Positions 12,898 through 28,618 of a stretch of DNA of 64,000 bases are shown piece by piece. The notes under the pieces are model-generated. The model did no database searches, was not told the DNA's origin, and saw only the letters and a program-made list of their open reading frames with translations. The position numbers were made by a program, and so were the translations under genes. Origin of the DNA: Anaeromyces robustus. Taxonomy: Eukaryota; Neocallimastigomycota; Neocallimastigomycetes; Neocallimastigales; Neocallimastigaceae. The stretch spans positions 1-64,000 of the forward strand of contig MCFG01000306.1 in the NCBI GenBank assembly GCA_002104895.1, given 5' to 3'. Positions within the stretch are counted from its first letter, which is position 1; every line of letters begins with the position of its first letter.

Positions 12898-13679
12898 TAA
12901 TAATTTAGATAAATATATTAAAAAAAAATGAAAACACAAAATTATATTAATAATTAAATAATTAAATATTTTATTTGTTATATATTTTATAAATGCATTA
13001 TTTATTATAATTAATGTTTTGAAATACAATATTAATAAATTAATATAATTTATATAAATATTGCATTGTAATATATTAAATTATTTTAATGTTCTTATTT
13101 GTTCTTATTTAAAAAAAATTTTTTTTTTACGGGGTATAAAAATTATAAAAAAATTTTTTTCATTATAATCGATTTAATATAAAAAAAAAAAAACTTTTTT
13201 TTTTTTGTTTAAAGAAAAAAAGAGCATTTCAAATTCTATTTGTTGTTTAAATTATTTTTTAACTACTAAATGGATAAATAAATAAAAAAATTAAAAAATC
13301 TACTATAATATATATTATTTTTGATGAGGAATATATTTCTTGTATTAATATATTATTAAAATAATTAATCAATAAATTATTATTATTTCTTTTATAATAA
13401 ATAAATTAGAAATAAATGTTTTAGAATAAAATAATGTTAAATATAAAAAATAAAACTTAGTAAAATATTTATTTAACTATGAAACTTTAATTTTGATTTT
13501 TGCTTTTGTTTTGTTTTGTTTTGGGTGAATTATTGTCTTTATGTATAATTGTTTTGTAATTATGTGTTTTTTTTTTTTTTTTTTTTTTTGTTTTTGTTTT
13601 ATAATACTTATAATTTGAACATTATTACTCTATTTAAATAAGATATTTACTGAAATATTATAATTTAAAAAATAAAAAT

Positions 13680-15267
13680 CTATTTAGTATTAACTTTAAC
13701 TTTCTTTAACTCTTTTTTTAATTTTTCTTCTAATAAATTGTCTTCATCATCAACTTGTTTCCGTTTTTGATAGGCTTTTTTATCTTCTATTTTTTCTTCT
13801 AATTTTTTCACTGATTCTTCAGTTTCTGTTGAATTTTCTTTCTTCAATTGAGACTCTTGCATATTTTTTATTTCTTTATTAATTTTTTCCTATAAAAAAT
13901 TGAAATTTTTTTTTAAAAAAAAAAGTTAATATATCAACTGTTATTTTTTTTTATGATAAATCTATTAATTATTTTTATAATTTATTTTTAAATTACTTTT
14001 ATTAATTCATCATTTTTCAGGCTTAATTGCGCTTGTGCTTGAACTTGTGCATTTACTTGTGCTTGTGCCTGATCAAGTGCTGCTACTGCAGCCGTCACTG
14101 CATGTTGATCATATAAATTCTCTGTTAATAGTGCTGTCGTTTTATTTAACCTATCTAATGTATCTACATCTGCTACTGATGTTGCCAAATTCGTTATATC
14201 ACTAATACTTGCAGATGTTATTTGCTGTATTTGTTGCTGTACACTATCTAATTCTTGTTTACTTGTTTCTTCTTCTGATTGTTGAGATATATCTGATTGC
14301 TGCTGTATATCCTGTACTGATTGTTCAATTTCCTGTCCTGTTAATACACTAGTATTTGTATCTGTTTCAGTAGTTTGTGTTGTAGCTGCTGCAAGACCTA
14401 ATGTTCCTAATGCTCCTAGCATATTTAAATTAGAATTATAATCAACTGGTAATTGTCCAGATGCCGATGCTGCAGCTGCAGCTGCTTGATATGCTTGAAG
14501 TGCAGCACTTACTGTATCTTGTGTTAAACCAAATGTATTATTTGCATAAAGTTGTTGATTATCTACACTAAAATTTTGACCCATTTTTGTTAGCATATTC
14601 ATTTGTTGAACCATATTTAAATTGGCAAGATTCCAATATGGTAAAAAATAATTTTGTTGTTGATTTGATAAAATATTTGCCGTAGTCATTGGAACTGTCG
14701 TTGTTAAAACTGGTCTTGCACTACCACGTTCAGCTCTTTCTTGTTGTGTTCTTTCTCTTATATAACAAGCATTACATATACTCTATTATAAAAAATTATA
14801 TTTGAAAATATTATTCAGATTATATATTCTTTTCTAAATACCAATTATTTAATTTATACTTTGTAATATTAAAATTACTTTTTTTCCATCTCTTCCTGTT
14901 CTTTTAAGAGGAGTATATTTTGCGGGGCAACCACATACTTTACATTTCCAATCATCATCTTCTGGATTTATAACTTTCTTTGCTTTTGACTTATTTTTTA
15001 TAATTTATTTTATTTTTTATTTTTTTTTATTTTTTATAATTTTATTATTTTTATTTATTTATTTATTTTTAAGATTATTAATAATAAATTATTTAATAAT
15101 TATAGATAAAAAAAAAGTTTATTAATATTATTTCATTTTAATTTTTGTTTTTCATAAAAACAATATTATATTTAATTATTGCTATTTGAATTATTTTCTT
15201 CTTATTTTTTATTATTGTATATAATTACTTTGTTCATTTTTAATAATGTATTTTGCCCTTGCATCAT
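13680..15267 (-). CDS. GATA-type zinc-finger protein with Gln/Ala-rich region
   Basis: Four exons on the minus strand: 15267-15229, 14989-14879, 14782-13997 and 13889-13680. They join in frame to 381 residues. The zinc finger spans the second intron: C29-x2-C32-x20-C53-x2-C56, reading WKCKVCGC...TPLKRTGRDGKK, then SICNACYIRERT. This matches the GATA family (two CxxC pairs, the second CNAC, and a basic tail), although Cys-Pro-Ala replaces the usual start of the loop. Downstream come Gln-rich and poly-Ala stretches (about 145-240) typical of activation domains, and a charged C-terminal coil of Lys and Glu. The role is probably a sequence-specific DNA-binding regulator. The start is chosen because an in-frame stop precedes it; a second in-frame ATG lies at 15264 and a third at 15237. 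The finger and last two introns are sure; the short first exon is less so. Confidence 0.8.
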
Positions 15268-16198
15268 TTACAAAAACGAAGAATAGTTTCCTATATAATA
15301 TAAATTTATAATTAAAAATATTGTTAATTATTTAATAATTTCTTTCTTTCTTTATTATCAATATTTAAAAACTCTTTCAAAAAAAAAATTTAAATTGTCT
15401 TAATAAATTTAAAATTTAAAATTATTGAAAGTTTGCTCTATATTATATTAATATTTTTTGATATAATAATTTTAAATTATTTTTTTCCACAAAATATTCT
15501 ATTCTAGAATAATTGAATTATATTTGATTTAACATTAAAATATTATTTACTTTAATTTACTAAACGTTATCCATTTTATTAAATTTCTGACATTAAATTT
15601 TTCAATTAATTAACAATTTAATTGACATTGTATTTTACTATATCTTGATATATTTATATATATATAATTATTTTTTATATATTATATAAATTTGATCCAT
15701 TCTTATGTTATTATTATTCACTGTCATACACTTCAATAATTTTATTATTTTTATTTAAAATAAAAAAGTACAAATAAATTCATTTATTTAAAAATAAAAT
15801 AAACATTTATATATTAATATTATAAATTAACATTTATAATTACTTTTTTTTTTTTTTTTTTTTTTTGATATTATTAATATTTTTATTATTTTAGTTATTA
15901 ATAAATTGATACGCTTTTTCCAATTCTATTAGTAAAATTGTTCAATCAAGATTAAAAAAAAATTAAATGATTTGGTTAGCAAAAAAGCAATCAAGATTCA
16001 CATGATATTAAAATTATCCAATCATTAGCTAGATAGAAAAAAGCCACAATTCTAATTAAAGAGTAATTCAAATTTTGTAAAATTTTCTCTTAAAAAATTA
16101 TATAAAAGTTTGATGTATTATTAAAGTGAAGTAAATCTTTTTAATTGTAATTAAATTTAAATTTGTGAGATATAATAAGTAAATAAATAAATAAATAA

Positions 16199-16233
<35 letters not shown>

Positions 16234-17127
16234 AATAAGTAAATAAAATAATAAATAAGTAAATAATATTCTTTATGTTTTTTCTTAAATAATAACATAG
16301 TTATAAATCAATATTGAAAATGAAAATTAAAAAATATATTTATTATTAAGTTAACATTTAAAATAATGATAATTAAACATAAAAACAATAATATCACTAA
16401 TTATGTTTCTAATTAATTATATGAATGATTATGAATTTATATATAATAAATGTATTGATAATCGTTGTGATTTTATTTAAAAATATATTTCTATATTTGA
16501 ATATTTATATATATATATATTGTGGTAAAGGATATGATTAACATGAAAAAGAAATAATGGATGTTCTTTTAAAAAAAAGTAGAAATGAAAGATGTAACTA
16601 AAATATAAAAGTTTCTACATAGTACGTTGTATCTATTTTTATTTTTTATATGAATTTTTCTTAAAATAATATTGTCTTTATTTTGTTATTTTGTGTAATA
16701 TCCTATGACTTTGATTTAAATAATAATAAAACAAAACCAAATTTTTATAAACCCTTATAAAAGTCTTTCGTTTTTTTTTTTGTAACACAAAAAATAAAAT
16801 ATATTTTACTTTTGTTAATTTGTATTAGAATTTTAAATAATATAAAATTATTATAATAAAATGGTAATAACTGTTATTTATTTATTCATTTATTATTATC
16901 ATTATTTATTTTTCTAATTTTGTTAGACATGTACTATATACTATATATATATTCTTTAATATTTTTTATATTTACAGAATATGATTTTATATGATATTTT
17001 ATAATAGTAAATAATAAATATTTTTTATATGTTATTATATTATTAATAATTTATATAAAATTTTTCCATAAATAATCCTTTGTTATCATTAATATTTTAA
17101 TAATTCTATAAAAAAAATTTTGTTATC
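15268..17127. other. Intergenic region upstream of the GATA gene
   Basis: No gene is supported. It contains A/T tracts, an (AAAT)n array at about 16178-16263 and no extended coding signal. The first few hundred bases should carry the GATA gene promoter, but no element stands out. Confidence 0.6.
16178..16263. repeat. (AAAT)n microsatellite
   Basis: About 20 tetramers with a few AATA and AAGT variants, in the intergenic region upstream of the SINE. Confidence 0.85.
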
Positions 17128-17692
17128 ATTAAAATATTTAGTCGGTCCAGTTTTTATCCTGGTTGTTAAGGCGTTGTCTTAGCATACATAAGGTCTCTGG
17201 TTCGACCCCGCAACCCTGATGTTTCCTCAACGTGGGTTTTTCATTAGTACTTGTTCGCTTGCCAGGTGTTAGTATGTTCTTCCTTAATTATACCACATTT
17301 CTTAATTTAATAATTTATTGTACTGCCTGACGCTTATAGTCTTTAATATTGTTTCTTTGAGAAATACCAACCTTTAACCAATCTGTATTGTAGAATAACC
17401 AAGTGGATTAGAATCACGTGACTTCTGGGCTGGGCTTCACCAGCCTCGTTAGAGGTATGTCGGGCGCCAATAACAATATGTGGCTCGCGGATATAAATTC
17501 AGCAATTATTGTACAAGATTGGGAGAGCCGAAGCTGACTTCAGTATGGCAGTCCATGAGGGACACATTACCACCTAATTATTAGGGAGTGGGCTTACTGC
17601 TTCACATTAGGGAAGATCAAAGAAGCATACCCCGGATATAGAAAAAAAAAAAAGAAAAAAAAAAAAAAAAAAAAAAAAAATTAAAATATTTA
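17128..17692 (+). mobile_element. tRNA-derived SINE with target-site duplication
   Basis: The body runs from 17141 to about 17640 and is followed by an A-rich tail to 17679. It is the only GC-balanced stretch in an A/T desert. The 5' part is tRNA-like: an A-box-like TGGTTGTTAAGGCG (about 17160), an anticodon-loop-like CTTAGCAT, and a perfect B box GGTTCGACCCC (17200-17210). The remaining roughly 420 bp are unrelated to tRNA and end GGATATAG before the A tail. The 13-bp sequence ATTAAAATATTTA flanks it on both sides (17128-17140 and 17680-17692), the mark of LINE-driven insertion. It has no coding capacity and should depend on an autonomous LINE elsewhere. The perfect duplication and clean A tail suggest a recent insertion. 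By eye the anticodon loop looks like tRNA-Ala(AGC), which I hold loosely. Confidence 0.88.
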
Positions 17693-18211
17693 TAACATAG
17701 ACTTATCATGATTAAAGAAAAAATAGAATTACATAATATTTGTTATTATATTATTTAAAATGATAACTAATACATATATCTTAATTTATTAAATATCATT
17801 ATTATATATAGATTATTTATATATAAATTGCACATATTGCGAAAAATATTTCTTATTTATGAAGTATATATAATTAATATACCAAAATAATATTATAATA
17901 AGAGGTATTATTAAATGAATTATTTAAACAAAGTCAATAAGATATTTTAATAAAAATAATAATAGATACTCTGATTTTTTTAATAATGGAGTTATTAAAT
18001 AATAAAATAAAAAAATGAAAATTTTAAAAGAAAATTCTATTCCTTTATATTATTTTAATTATTATTATTATTAGTTATTATTCATTAGTATTAATTATTA
18101 TTTTATTTTATTTTTAATTATTATTATTTATTATTATTGTTGTTAATTTATATTATTTTTATTAATTATTATTATTAATTATTATTATTAATTATTAATT
18201 ATTAATTATTA

Positions 18212-18255
<44 letters not shown>

Positions 18256-19219
18256 AATTCTTCTAAAAATAATAATAATAATAAAAAATATTAGAAAAAT
18301 AATAAATCATAGCATAAATTTTTTTGTAACAATTAATAAATGCTATAAATGAAATAATTTATTAAGAAATTATAAATTATAGCAATAACGTATTTATTAG
18401 TAATAAAGTGTTTATTAGCAATATTATATTTATCATTATTATTATTGATTATTATAATATAATCATCAATATTGTATTTAAAAATATCATTATATTAAAA
18501 AGGTTACTATGAAAATAATGTTTTGTTTTGTATTGTTTTTTTTTTTTTTTTGAAAAAGAAAACCATCGAATGTTTTTTTATAATTTAATATTGAAAAAAT
18601 TAAGTTATTTTTTAATATATTAGCCTATAAACTATAAATCGAAAAAGACAATATCATTTATTAATTTTTGTAACTCCCCAATAACATTTATTATAATAAT
18701 TAATTAATATATTTAATAAATTTTAATATAAATAAAATCTTTACATATTTTAATATATAAATAAATAAATAAATAAATAAATAAATATTAAATAAGTAAA
18801 TAAATAAATAAATAATAAATAAATAAATAATCAAATATCACATAGATTAAATCAAATTATTTTAATTTATTTATATTATTAATGATAGATTAAAATTTTA
18901 TACTTTTCTAACTATATTTGCTTTTTTTCGATTTCTTTCATTTTATATTAAAAATATTATATAAATACTTAATAAATGTCGCCTTTTTTTTTTTTATTCT
19001 TAAAAAAAAAAAATATTATATAAAGAAAAGAGAATAATAAATTAATAATAATAATAATATTATTATAATAATAATTTATATAATATATATATAAAATAAA
19101 CAAAAAGAAAAAAAAAATAAAAATAACAAAGACAAATAAATAAATAAATAAATAAATAAATAAATTTAATAAAAACAAACATAAAATATAATAATATTAA
19201 GAAAAAAAATAAAACGAAA
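17693..19219. other. Intergenic region with AT-repeat tracts
   Basis: No gene. It holds ATT/TTA and ATTAATT runs at about 18060-18255 and AAAT runs at 18760-18832 and 19135-19165. The last 100 bases form the A-rich leader of the membrane-protein gene. Confidence 0.6.
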
Positions 19220-19780
19220 ATGGGAATAGATTTTAAAGTTTTTGGTTTTTTTTCATTGAATGTTATTTTAATTACCTATATGTTTGGTGATCTTTGGGTA
19301 AGATGGAATGAAATACCAGACCTCATTCCTACTTCTTTTAAATTAAATGGTCAATCAAAGGATGAAAAAAGGAAAGAATATTTAATATTTTTACCAATTA
19401 TTTCATTTATCCTTTGTGTACTTTTATATTTCTTAAATTTAAAATTACCAGAAGGTTTCTATCCAATAGAATTCAAAGACAAAGATCTCAAAAGCAAATT
19501 TGAAAGAAGTACAAAAATTTATCTTCAAATTTTAGGATTTTTATATAATTTAATAATGTTTTATATTAATTATACAATGAGTAAATCTAAAGAATTAAAT
19601 ATTATACCTATGATTGTTTTATCAGTTATTTTAATTGGAATTATTATATTGTACAGTAATAAAGTTGATGAATTTATTGAACCATTACAAGAAAAACCTA
19701 AAGATGATAAAAAAGAAGTAAAGGACGATAAAAAAGATGAAAAGAAATCAAAAGATAACGAAGCTAAAAAAACAAAATAG
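19220..19780 (+). CDS. DUF1648-like four-helix membrane protein
   Basis: An intronless frame of 186 residues with ATG in the context ACGAAAATG. Four hydrophobic helices lie at about 7-26, 53-73, 100-119 and 127-148. Between the first two is the signature I associate with DUF1648 (SdpI-like and related bacterial membrane proteins): IPDLIPTSFKLNGQS, with Pro-x3-Pro, then a Gly, followed by FLPIISF at the start of helix 2. In the bacterial family the Pro-x2-His is usual; here a Ser replaces that His. The C-terminal tail (about 158-186) is a disordered Lys/Asp/Glu run of eukaryotic style. Function is unknown. Because DUF1648 is mainly bacterial and gut fungi carry many bacterial genes, transfer is possible, but codon use matches the host. 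Confidence 0.65.
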   Translation: MGIDFKVFGFFSLNVILITYMFGDLWVRWNEIPDLIPTSFKLNGQSKDEKRKEYLIFLPIISFILCVLLYFLNLKLPEGFYPIEFKDKDLKSKFERSTKIYLQILGFLYNLIMFYINYTMSKSKELNIIPMIVLSVILIGIIILYSNKVDEFIEPLQEKPKDDKKEVKDDKKDEKKSKDNEAKKTK

Positions 19781-19934
19781 AAAAAAAAATAAAATAAATA
19801 AACCAAATACTATAGATTTTTTAATTTTTAATAGACATTTGATATTAAATAAATGTGTATTAAATAATTACTATATTTTATTCCTTATGAATAAATATTT
19901 TTAAGTAAAATTAAATAATAAACTAAAAGGCAAA

Positions 19935-19969
<35 letters not shown>

Positions 19970-21766
19970 AAACAAACAAACAAACAAAAAAAAAAAAAAA
20001 AACAAAAAAAAAAAAAGAAAAAGAAAAATAAGAATAATAAAAAAAGTTAAATAATAAATGTATCTTAAAAAATAAATAAATTATTTTAAAATACATTTAT
20101 CTTTAATAATAAATAAAAAAGTTTTTAAAATTAATATAACTTAAGAAAGAAAAAAATAATAAGTAAATAAATTTTTAGAAACAATGTGAAAATATGTTCA
20201 TAATATATAAATATCTTTTTTCTTTTTTTATTTATATTAATATTTTTTATTTATATTATATATATATATTTTAATAGTAATATTTCAATAGATTTTTTTT
20301 TTTACTTTTAATTATTCTATTATTATTATTAATTTATTTGTTATTTTTTATTTAAATTTATTATTCTACATACTATTTAATAAATTACTTAATTATTCTT
20401 TTTTTTTTTTTTTATTTTGTAATAATAAATTTTTTTAATTCGTTTTAAAGATAATATAAATAATTATAATATTATTTATAAATGATGGTACTAAAAATGA
20501 TTTGTTTACTAATTCTAACAAAAATAATGATAATACAGATATTAAAGAAATTACTTTATCTGAAATAAAAGATTTTAGAGTTATTAGTCTGAGGAAGTAA
20601 TAAATCAATTATAATTTTTTTATTGCTTGCATAATATATTGAGGAAAACTAATAAATAATGTTTGTTGATATAATTATAATATTTTTTTTTTATAATAAA
20701 TAAAATTATAAATGTTAATATAATATGAAATAATACAATTTATATAATTTATAATATATTATATAATAATAGTATATAATAAATTAATATTGTAGATAAA
20801 AAAAATAAAATAAGAGTAATTTAGACCATATATTTGTATTATTTAAGGTCATCGTATTATACATGAAAATAGTTTTTTTTATTCTATAATTATTTTTAAT
20901 ATTAGATAAAGTAATATAAAATGATTATTTAATTAAAAACTTAATAAATAATTTTAAATAATATATAATTAAAAATTTATCTTGGATTAAAATATAAAAA
21001 TTATAAACAAAATTTTATAGAAAAAAAAATATAAACAAAATTTTATAGAAATTTTTATTTATTTATTTATTTACATGTTATTATCTTTATCGTGTAACGT
21101 TAGACAATAAATTACTATTATTTTTTTTTTTTAATTTAAATCAATAATAAAAATTATATATATATCATAATAATAATAATAATTTTTTTGTAATTATTAA
21201 GAGGACTTTTAATTTATATAATTATTTTATTTAAATAATTATATTAAATTTTAAGATTTTAATCTGTTAAATATTTAATAGAAAATATTAAATGAAGGCT
21301 TTTTTAATATAGTATTTTAAATTTATATTTAAAGATATAAGTAATTTTTTTTTATTTTATTCCTACTTTTTTTTCTTCTTTGTTTATTATATATATTAGC
21401 AATATAAAATAGATCATTCTAGCTGAATGAATGTAAACTATATATCCATAAAGACTAAAAAAAAAAAAAAAAAAAAAAAGAAAAAGTAAAATAAAATATA
21501 TAAAAAAAAAGTATTACAAATAAAATGAATAAAATAAAAAAAAAAATAGAAATAAAATTTAAAACAAAAAATAAAGCAAAAAAAATAAAAAATGAAAAAC
21601 AGAAATAATAATGAAGGTAAAAAAACAATTATATAGTAATTATAGAAAATAGAAAAGAATGGGTATATAATAACTATAAAAAATAAAAAATAATTATATA
21701 ATAATTATAGAAGTAAACAAAAATAAAAAACAAGAACTAAATTATAAAATTAAAATAAAAATAAAA
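19781..21766. other. Intergenic region with a possible coding remnant
   Basis: Mostly A/T tracts. At about 20481-20600 a stretch of some 39 codons reads NDGTKNDLFTNSNK and continues to ITLSEIKDFRVISLRK before a stop. Its base use is less skewed than the surroundings, which suggests a fragment of a lost gene. No start codon or partner exon was found. Confidence 0.45.
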
Positions 21767-22536
21767 ATGAGATATTTAAATATATGTACTATTATAGGAT
21801 TATTAACTATATCAGTTAATGTATCAAGAGGTTAATTTTATGGTAAAATGATAATAGACCTGAATTGTTTAAAATATTAGAAAACCATGTTGGTACAATA
21901 AAAATTAATTTAGATTATAAAATATTATTTATTATGAAAGAAAAGATCTTAATTCCACTATGGAGTGGTATAATTATAAATGAAGAATATGGTATAAATA
22001 ATACATTTATGGAATTCTCTTAAAGGTACTGATTATAAAGTTCAATTTGAATCAGGTTAATTTACTTTTCAATTAGGTGGTATAGATAGTCGTAAATTTA
22101 TGAAACTAGTTATAATATTAGATTTGATAATGTATCATTTTATGATGTAAAATTATGTTCTATTGTTCATGAACCTACATTATATGTGAAAAAACTTTTT
22201 TCTGATATGCTTTATAAAATGAGAATTCACAATTTCAGCTAATTATGTTAATGATGAATATCTTGAACTATATATTCTTACTAATAATATTAAAAAAAAA
22301 ATTTATCAAGAGATATTTTGGTGATAGTAATGCTTCTAATCTTTATGAATGCAAAAAATGATAGTGTAAGAATTGAAGATAATAGTATTAATCAAAACTG
22401 TGATAACATTAGAGAAGAATTAAATGATTATAGAGATAGTACTAAAGTATTTAATGATACTATTAATAATGATACATTTATTGAAGATATAGACAAAGTT
22501 CTTAGTATTAATCTTTATTCAAAATTATTAATTTAA
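21767..22536 (+). pseudogene. Decayed secreted-protein gene related to the one at 3598
   Basis: It begins with an intact signal peptide (MRYLNICTIIGLLTISVNVS), followed at once by a stop. Recognisable protein pieces then continue in different frames for about 750 bases, so there are several frameshifts and stops. Pieces near 22150-22240 and 22320-22356 read LCSIVHEP..., a Met-Leu-Tyr-Lys helix, then NASNLYECKK. These match YCNLFHEN, MLSKEF and FECIMKD of the 164-residue protein at 3598 in order and spacing. The last open piece (22318-22536) continues about 55 residues beyond the Glu-Cys motif, so this copy was longer. It shows a secreted family being duplicated and lost. Confidence 0.65.
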
Positions 22537-22772
22537 ATTAAAAAAAAAAAAAACTATTACAAAACCATCATACATATATAATTATTTTTTATTAAAAGAT
22601 TTTTAAATGAATTTATATGGATTTTTTTTATTTATTAGAGTTACCATATTAAAAATAAAGTTAAAAAAAATAATATTTATTCAATTTTAATCATTTAAAA
22701 GTTTCTGTTATTATTTATGAATGATTTATGTAGAAAGTCAATAAATAAATAAGTAAATAAATAAACAAATAA

Positions 22773-22807
<35 letters not shown>

Positions 22808-24444
22808 CAAAAAAATAAATAAATAACAAAAAGAATGTACAAAAAAAATTAATAAAAAATTAAAATAAAATAACTTTTAAATCAATATATTTATATATTT
22901 TTGGAGAAAAATGTGTTTTTTAGTGTAATATATATTATTATTAAAATAAATTGTTTAATTATAAAAGGAAAAGAATGATGTTGTAACGCCTTTTAATATT
23001 ATAAAAGTGTATATAAATTTTTTATAATTTATGTTGACAATATAATTAAATTTATTATATTAACTTTAACTTTATATACTTTTCTTTAATTGTAATTATA
23101 ATAAACAATTATTGTATTAATTAATATTATTAAGTTAATATTTTATTCGTTAAAAATTATTATTAAAGGAAATTAAAAGAATATTTTTATTTTAATTTTA
23201 TTATTCCTAATTTTAAATTATATTAAAAAATAAATAAGAGAAGTTTCTAATAAAACTTTTATTTAATAATTTATTTATATTTATATATAAAAATTCAATC
23301 ATAATATAAAATTTTAATAATAATAATTTTAATAATAATAATAATAATAGTTAATAATAATATCAAAATGTTTGTCATAGGATAATATTATATGACTTAT
23401 TATTTGACAAAGCTATAAATAGTTATGATAAAATTGTTATAATTAATAATTAATCAATAATCTTATTTTATATATATAAAAAAGAGGCTAAAATATAATC
23501 AACATTATCACCGTATTATCATCCTTTTTTATTCATTTTATTATAGATTTTTATATAAAATTTATGTTAATATTGTATTAAAGTAATATAAGAAATAAAA
23601 TTATCTTTTTTAAACATAAAATATTAAAACATATTAAATTTTATTGTGAAATTTAATAATACTATTATTTTTATTTTTTACTATTTTTTTTATTTTTTTT
23701 TTTATATTTTAATTTCATATATTAAATTAATTATTATTAAAAATCAGTAAAAATTACAAGATGGCAGTTAAATTTTTTTTTTTTTATTTTTTTTGTAATT
23801 TCTAAATATTCTAAACCATTTTTATTCATTAAAATTAAATAAATTTTAATTTTTTAATGTTTTTCATACTTACTAAAATTAATTGTCACGTTATTTACTT
23901 AGTATATCCATTTACTTTTTATTATTAATTTATTTAAAAATAATATATATACTTTAATTTAATGTAATAAAAAACGAAAACTAAAACAATAATAATAATA
24001 AAATAAAAAAAAAAAAAAAAATTATTACTTCCATGTAATATATATTTTAACTATATTATTATTTATTTTATAATATATTATATTATTAATAGTTTGAATT
24101 AAAAATTAATAATTATTTATTAATTATTAATAAAATTATTTTAATTTTAATATATACTAATTATCTCTCTAAAATATAAAAGGAAGACCTTTTTAGCTTT
24201 TTTTTCTTTTTTTTTTTGAAAGAAAAAATATTATTTTAACTATTTAGTATAAAAAATAATACGATATTTTATATATATTTATTTCTTAAGTATTTTTAAT
24301 TATAAAATATAAGAGAATAAAAAAGTATTTAAATAAAAATAAATAAATCAAAAATTTAAAAATTAATAAATATATCAAATCAATAGTAATATACAAAGAA
24401 ACATAATATTAATTTCATAAACAAACAAATTACTTATAAATAAT
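22537..24444. other. Intergenic region upstream of annexin
   Basis: No gene is supported. A/T homopolymers and short AAT runs only. The annexin promoter should lie in the last few hundred bases. Confidence 0.6.
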
Positions 24445-27626
<3,182 letters not shown>

Positions 27627-27693
27627 GAAAAATAAATATATTTATTTTTCAAACTGAATGAAATAATTAATTATTATAAAAGAATTAAATATT

Positions 27694-27733
<40 letters not shown>

Positions 27734-28466
27734 TTAATACCAATATAAATTTATCTCCCTCTTTATGCACGCTCTCTTTTTTTTATATTCTTTAATATGC
27801 ATCATAATCAAAACAACATATTAATGTTAAATGTTTGAATTATAATTATATCATAATATAATATATATATATTTATCTTTTTTTTATCAATATTTATGGA
27901 ATATTGAATAATTTATAAAATAATTATATTTTTTAATCCACATTTTTCTAAACAAAACGAAAAATACTTATTATCTATATATTTTATTATATAAATTATA
28001 TTAATATCTAATAATAAAATAAAATAAATAAAATAAAAAAAAAATAAAAAATTAAAAAAATAAAAAAAATATAAAAAAATATAAAAAAAAATTTTTTTTT
28101 TATTTTTTATAAATAGAATATTATTTTATAGTCTTTAAATTTTTACTTTTTTTTTAAGCTTTTTTCTTTTTTTTATTTTTTTTTTTTTAATTTTGTTATT
28201 TACAATTTTTTTTTTGCTATAAGATAATAAAATATTCTTTTTCTTTTATTATTATTATGATTATTTTAATAATAAATAATTATAATAATTATTGTATATT
28301 TATATGTTTTAAGATTTTTTTTATTTTTATTATTTAATATTTGAATAAAAATACTTTTGATTGCTAAAAATCATTTAGTTTTTTTAAATTCAAGTATTAA
28401 ATTATATCAATATTGTTAATTATAATTATTATACTATAGAATAAAACTATATAATAGATCTTTTAA

Positions 28467-28509
<43 letters not shown>

Positions 28510-28618
28510 TTAAGATTTTCTTTTACTTTTGTTTTTATTAATATGTATTATATATATATTTAATTTATTATTATATTTTTAATAATTTCAATAATTTTAT
28601 TATGATTAATTAAATGGA
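27627..28618. other. Convergent intergenic region (annexin / PPT1 3' flanks)
   Basis: Both neighbours end toward this stretch. It contains A runs, T runs and an ATT array near 28470-28510, with no coding signal. Bidirectional polyadenylation signals are likely but cannot be singled out in such A/T-rich sequence. Confidence 0.6.

Larger units (their letters stand above)
11926..13679. other. Intergenic region between converging genes
   Basis: No gene is seen. It contains a 150-bp (AAAT)n array (12657-12811), a duplicated 25-bp element around CACGTG (12832-12897), and two copies of a GGGGTATAAAAATTA...ATCGATTTAAT element (12447-12477 and 13131-13178) that bracket the array. The downstream part is the 3' flank of the minus-strand GATA gene and holds long T tracts. 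Confidence 0.65.

Noticed and set aside
17141-17225. A functional tRNA gene
   Set aside because: The B box is perfect, but acceptor and anticodon stems do not pair and the sequence continues as a longer element with an A tail and target duplications, so it is the head of a SINE.
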